A stretch of DNA of 6,776 bases, taken from the NCBI GenBank assembly GCA_946221975.1, contig CAMIGT010000070.1, forward strand, positions 1 through 6,776, read 5' to 3'. Below the pieces are notes generated by a model. That model had not been told where the DNA came from. It searched no databases and saw only the letters and a program-made list of their open reading frames with translations. The position numbers and the translations under genes are program-made. This document shows positions 6,015 to 6,776 of the stretch, one piece after another. Source of the stretch: an uncultured Blastococcus sp. (GTDB taxonomy: Bacteria; Actinomycetota; Actinomycetes; Mycobacteriales; Antricoccaceae). Each line of letters opens with the position of its first letter. The first letter of the stretch is position 1.

Positions 6015-6776
6015 ATGGCCACCGTCCGCGCACGTGTCGACGCCTCGACCGAGGATGAGCTGGAAAAACCGCGACGCCGTACCCGTTCAGCCTGGCAGCG
6101 ATACGGGTTCGCCTTGCTGTTGGTGGCGATCTCACTGGTCTACTCGGTGACGATCACGCTACGCCACACCCAGGAGTTCTCACCGGTCGATGAGTACATG
6201 TACTACGACGCGCTCTTCAAGTTCGAGGAGCACGGCATGGTGCGTCAGGGCGATGACACCGGCTCAGAGGCTCGCAAGCACGTGTCATGCGTCGGCGTCT
6301 TCTACCAGGGCAAGTTCGGCACCTGGTGCCCGGCGCTCGACAACGAGCCGGAGCCCTACCCGTTTGACGGGAAGTCGACGGCCGATGCGTACACGCCGGC
6401 GTACATCACGACCGCCTACTACGGCGCGCACGTGTTCCAGGCGCTCGGCGTCGAGGACCTGCTGACCGCCGCCCGGCTCACCAGCGCCCTCTGGCTCGCC
6501 GCTGGCATGGCCGTGCTCTTTGCGCTGCTGCGCAGTTTCCGGCTGCGGCCGCTGCTTGCCTTCGCCCTCGGCTTGTGTTACTTGGGTAGCCCCATCGCCT
6601 GGTGGAGCGGGACGTTCTTGACCACGGACGCGCCAAGCCTCTTCTTCGGCGCGCTGCTGATGCTGCTCGCCCGGCTGCTCGTCACCAAGCGGGCCAGCGG
6701 CTGGTGGCTCGTGCTCGCGGCCGTTGTGGCGGTGATCTTCAAGGTCACGCACGTGCTGGCCATCGGGGCGGCGATC
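6015..6776 (+). CDS. Second polytopic membrane protein, GT-C-like, N-terminal part (cut by window edge)
   Basis: The frame is open from ATG 6015 to the right edge: 254 codons with no stop. An in-frame stop at 5967 and no ATG, GTG or TTG codon between make 6015 the most upstream start, although no strong Shine-Dalgarno is seen. A charged tail (1-30, with KPRRRTR) precedes a first helix at about 31-48. EFSPVDEYMYYDAL (54-67) follows, with Asp59-Glu60 placed where GT-C enzymes carry their catalytic acidic pair. A long outside loop contains Cys92 and Cys105, then YTPAYITTAYYG (126-137), with helices near 154-173, 178-196, 204-223 and 230-253. SPIAWWSGTFLTTDAPSLFF (192-211) is the counterpart of the NPNG region in the preceding protein. 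The two appear distantly related and lie 62 bp apart in the same direction, so they are probably co-transcribed. Likely a glycosyltransferase or related glycan-assembly membrane enzyme; the C-terminal half is not available. Confidence 0.72.
   Translation, partial: MATVRARVDASTEDELEKPRRRTRSAWQRYGFALLLVAISLVYSVTITLRHTQEFSPVDEYMYYDALFKFEEHGMVRQGDDTGSEARKHVSCVGVFYQGKFGTWCPALDNEPEPYPFDGKSTADAYTPAYITTAYYGAHVFQALGVEDLLTAARLTSALWLAAGMAVLFALLRSFRLRPLLAFALGLCYLGSPIAWWSGTFLTTDAPSLFFGALLMLLARLLVTKRASGWWLVLAAVVAVIFKVTHVLAIGAAI

Noticed and set aside
5236..6135. A 299-codon minus-strand open frame across the DUF2142-like gene and the gap after it
   Set aside because: It is antisense to a gene with strong membrane-protein character. 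The translation is Arg/Gly/Asp-rich low complexity.

Overview
The window reads as chromosomal DNA of a high-GC Gram-positive bacterium, probably an actinomycete. The evidence is strong G/C preference at third codon positions, several GTG starts, tightly packed operons and a DUF2142-type membrane protein. The exact genus cannot be read from the sequence. No tRNA, rRNA, CRISPR array, insertion sequence or phage gene is visible.

There are two divergent gene blocks separated by a 321-bp intergenic region (3901-4221). The left block reads on the minus strand from 3900 down to the left edge. It holds six genes in a compact operon: a DegT/DnrJ/EryC1 PLP sugar aminotransferase, a Gfo/Idh/MocA sugar dehydrogenase resembling UDP-GlcNAc 3-dehydrogenases, an LpxA-like left-handed beta-helix acyltransferase, a small acyl carrier protein, a FabG-like SDR, and the first 24 codons of what looks like an AMP-dependent acyl ligase cut by the window edge. 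Spacing is 2-3 bp between the first three genes and 34 bp before the ACP gene. The ACP/SDR and SDR/ligase pairs overlap by 17 and 4 bp.

Taken together these genes suggest a nucleotide-sugar N-acylation pathway. The dehydrogenase would oxidise a sugar hydroxyl (probably C3 of a UDP-HexNAc), the aminotransferase would convert the ketone to an amine, and the LpxA-like enzyme would acylate that amine from an acyl-ACP. The neighbouring ACP, SDR and ligase could load and reduce the acyl chain. The dehydrogenase/aminotransferase pair parallels GnnA/GnnB, which feed LpxA in some Gram-negative bacteria, but here the context is Gram-positive, where no lipid A is made. The product may therefore be an unusual acylamino sugar for a surface glycan or glycolipid. 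The assignment is by motif and context only.

The right block reads on the plus strand. It holds a complete DUF2142-like polytopic membrane protein (576 aa) and the first 254 codons of a second large membrane protein that runs off the right edge. Both share a layout: cytoplasmic N-terminal tail, first membrane helix, acidic motif, a long outside loop with two cysteines, then many helices. They are plausible GT-C-fold glycosyltransferases or glycan-assembly proteins that could use the sugar made by the left block.
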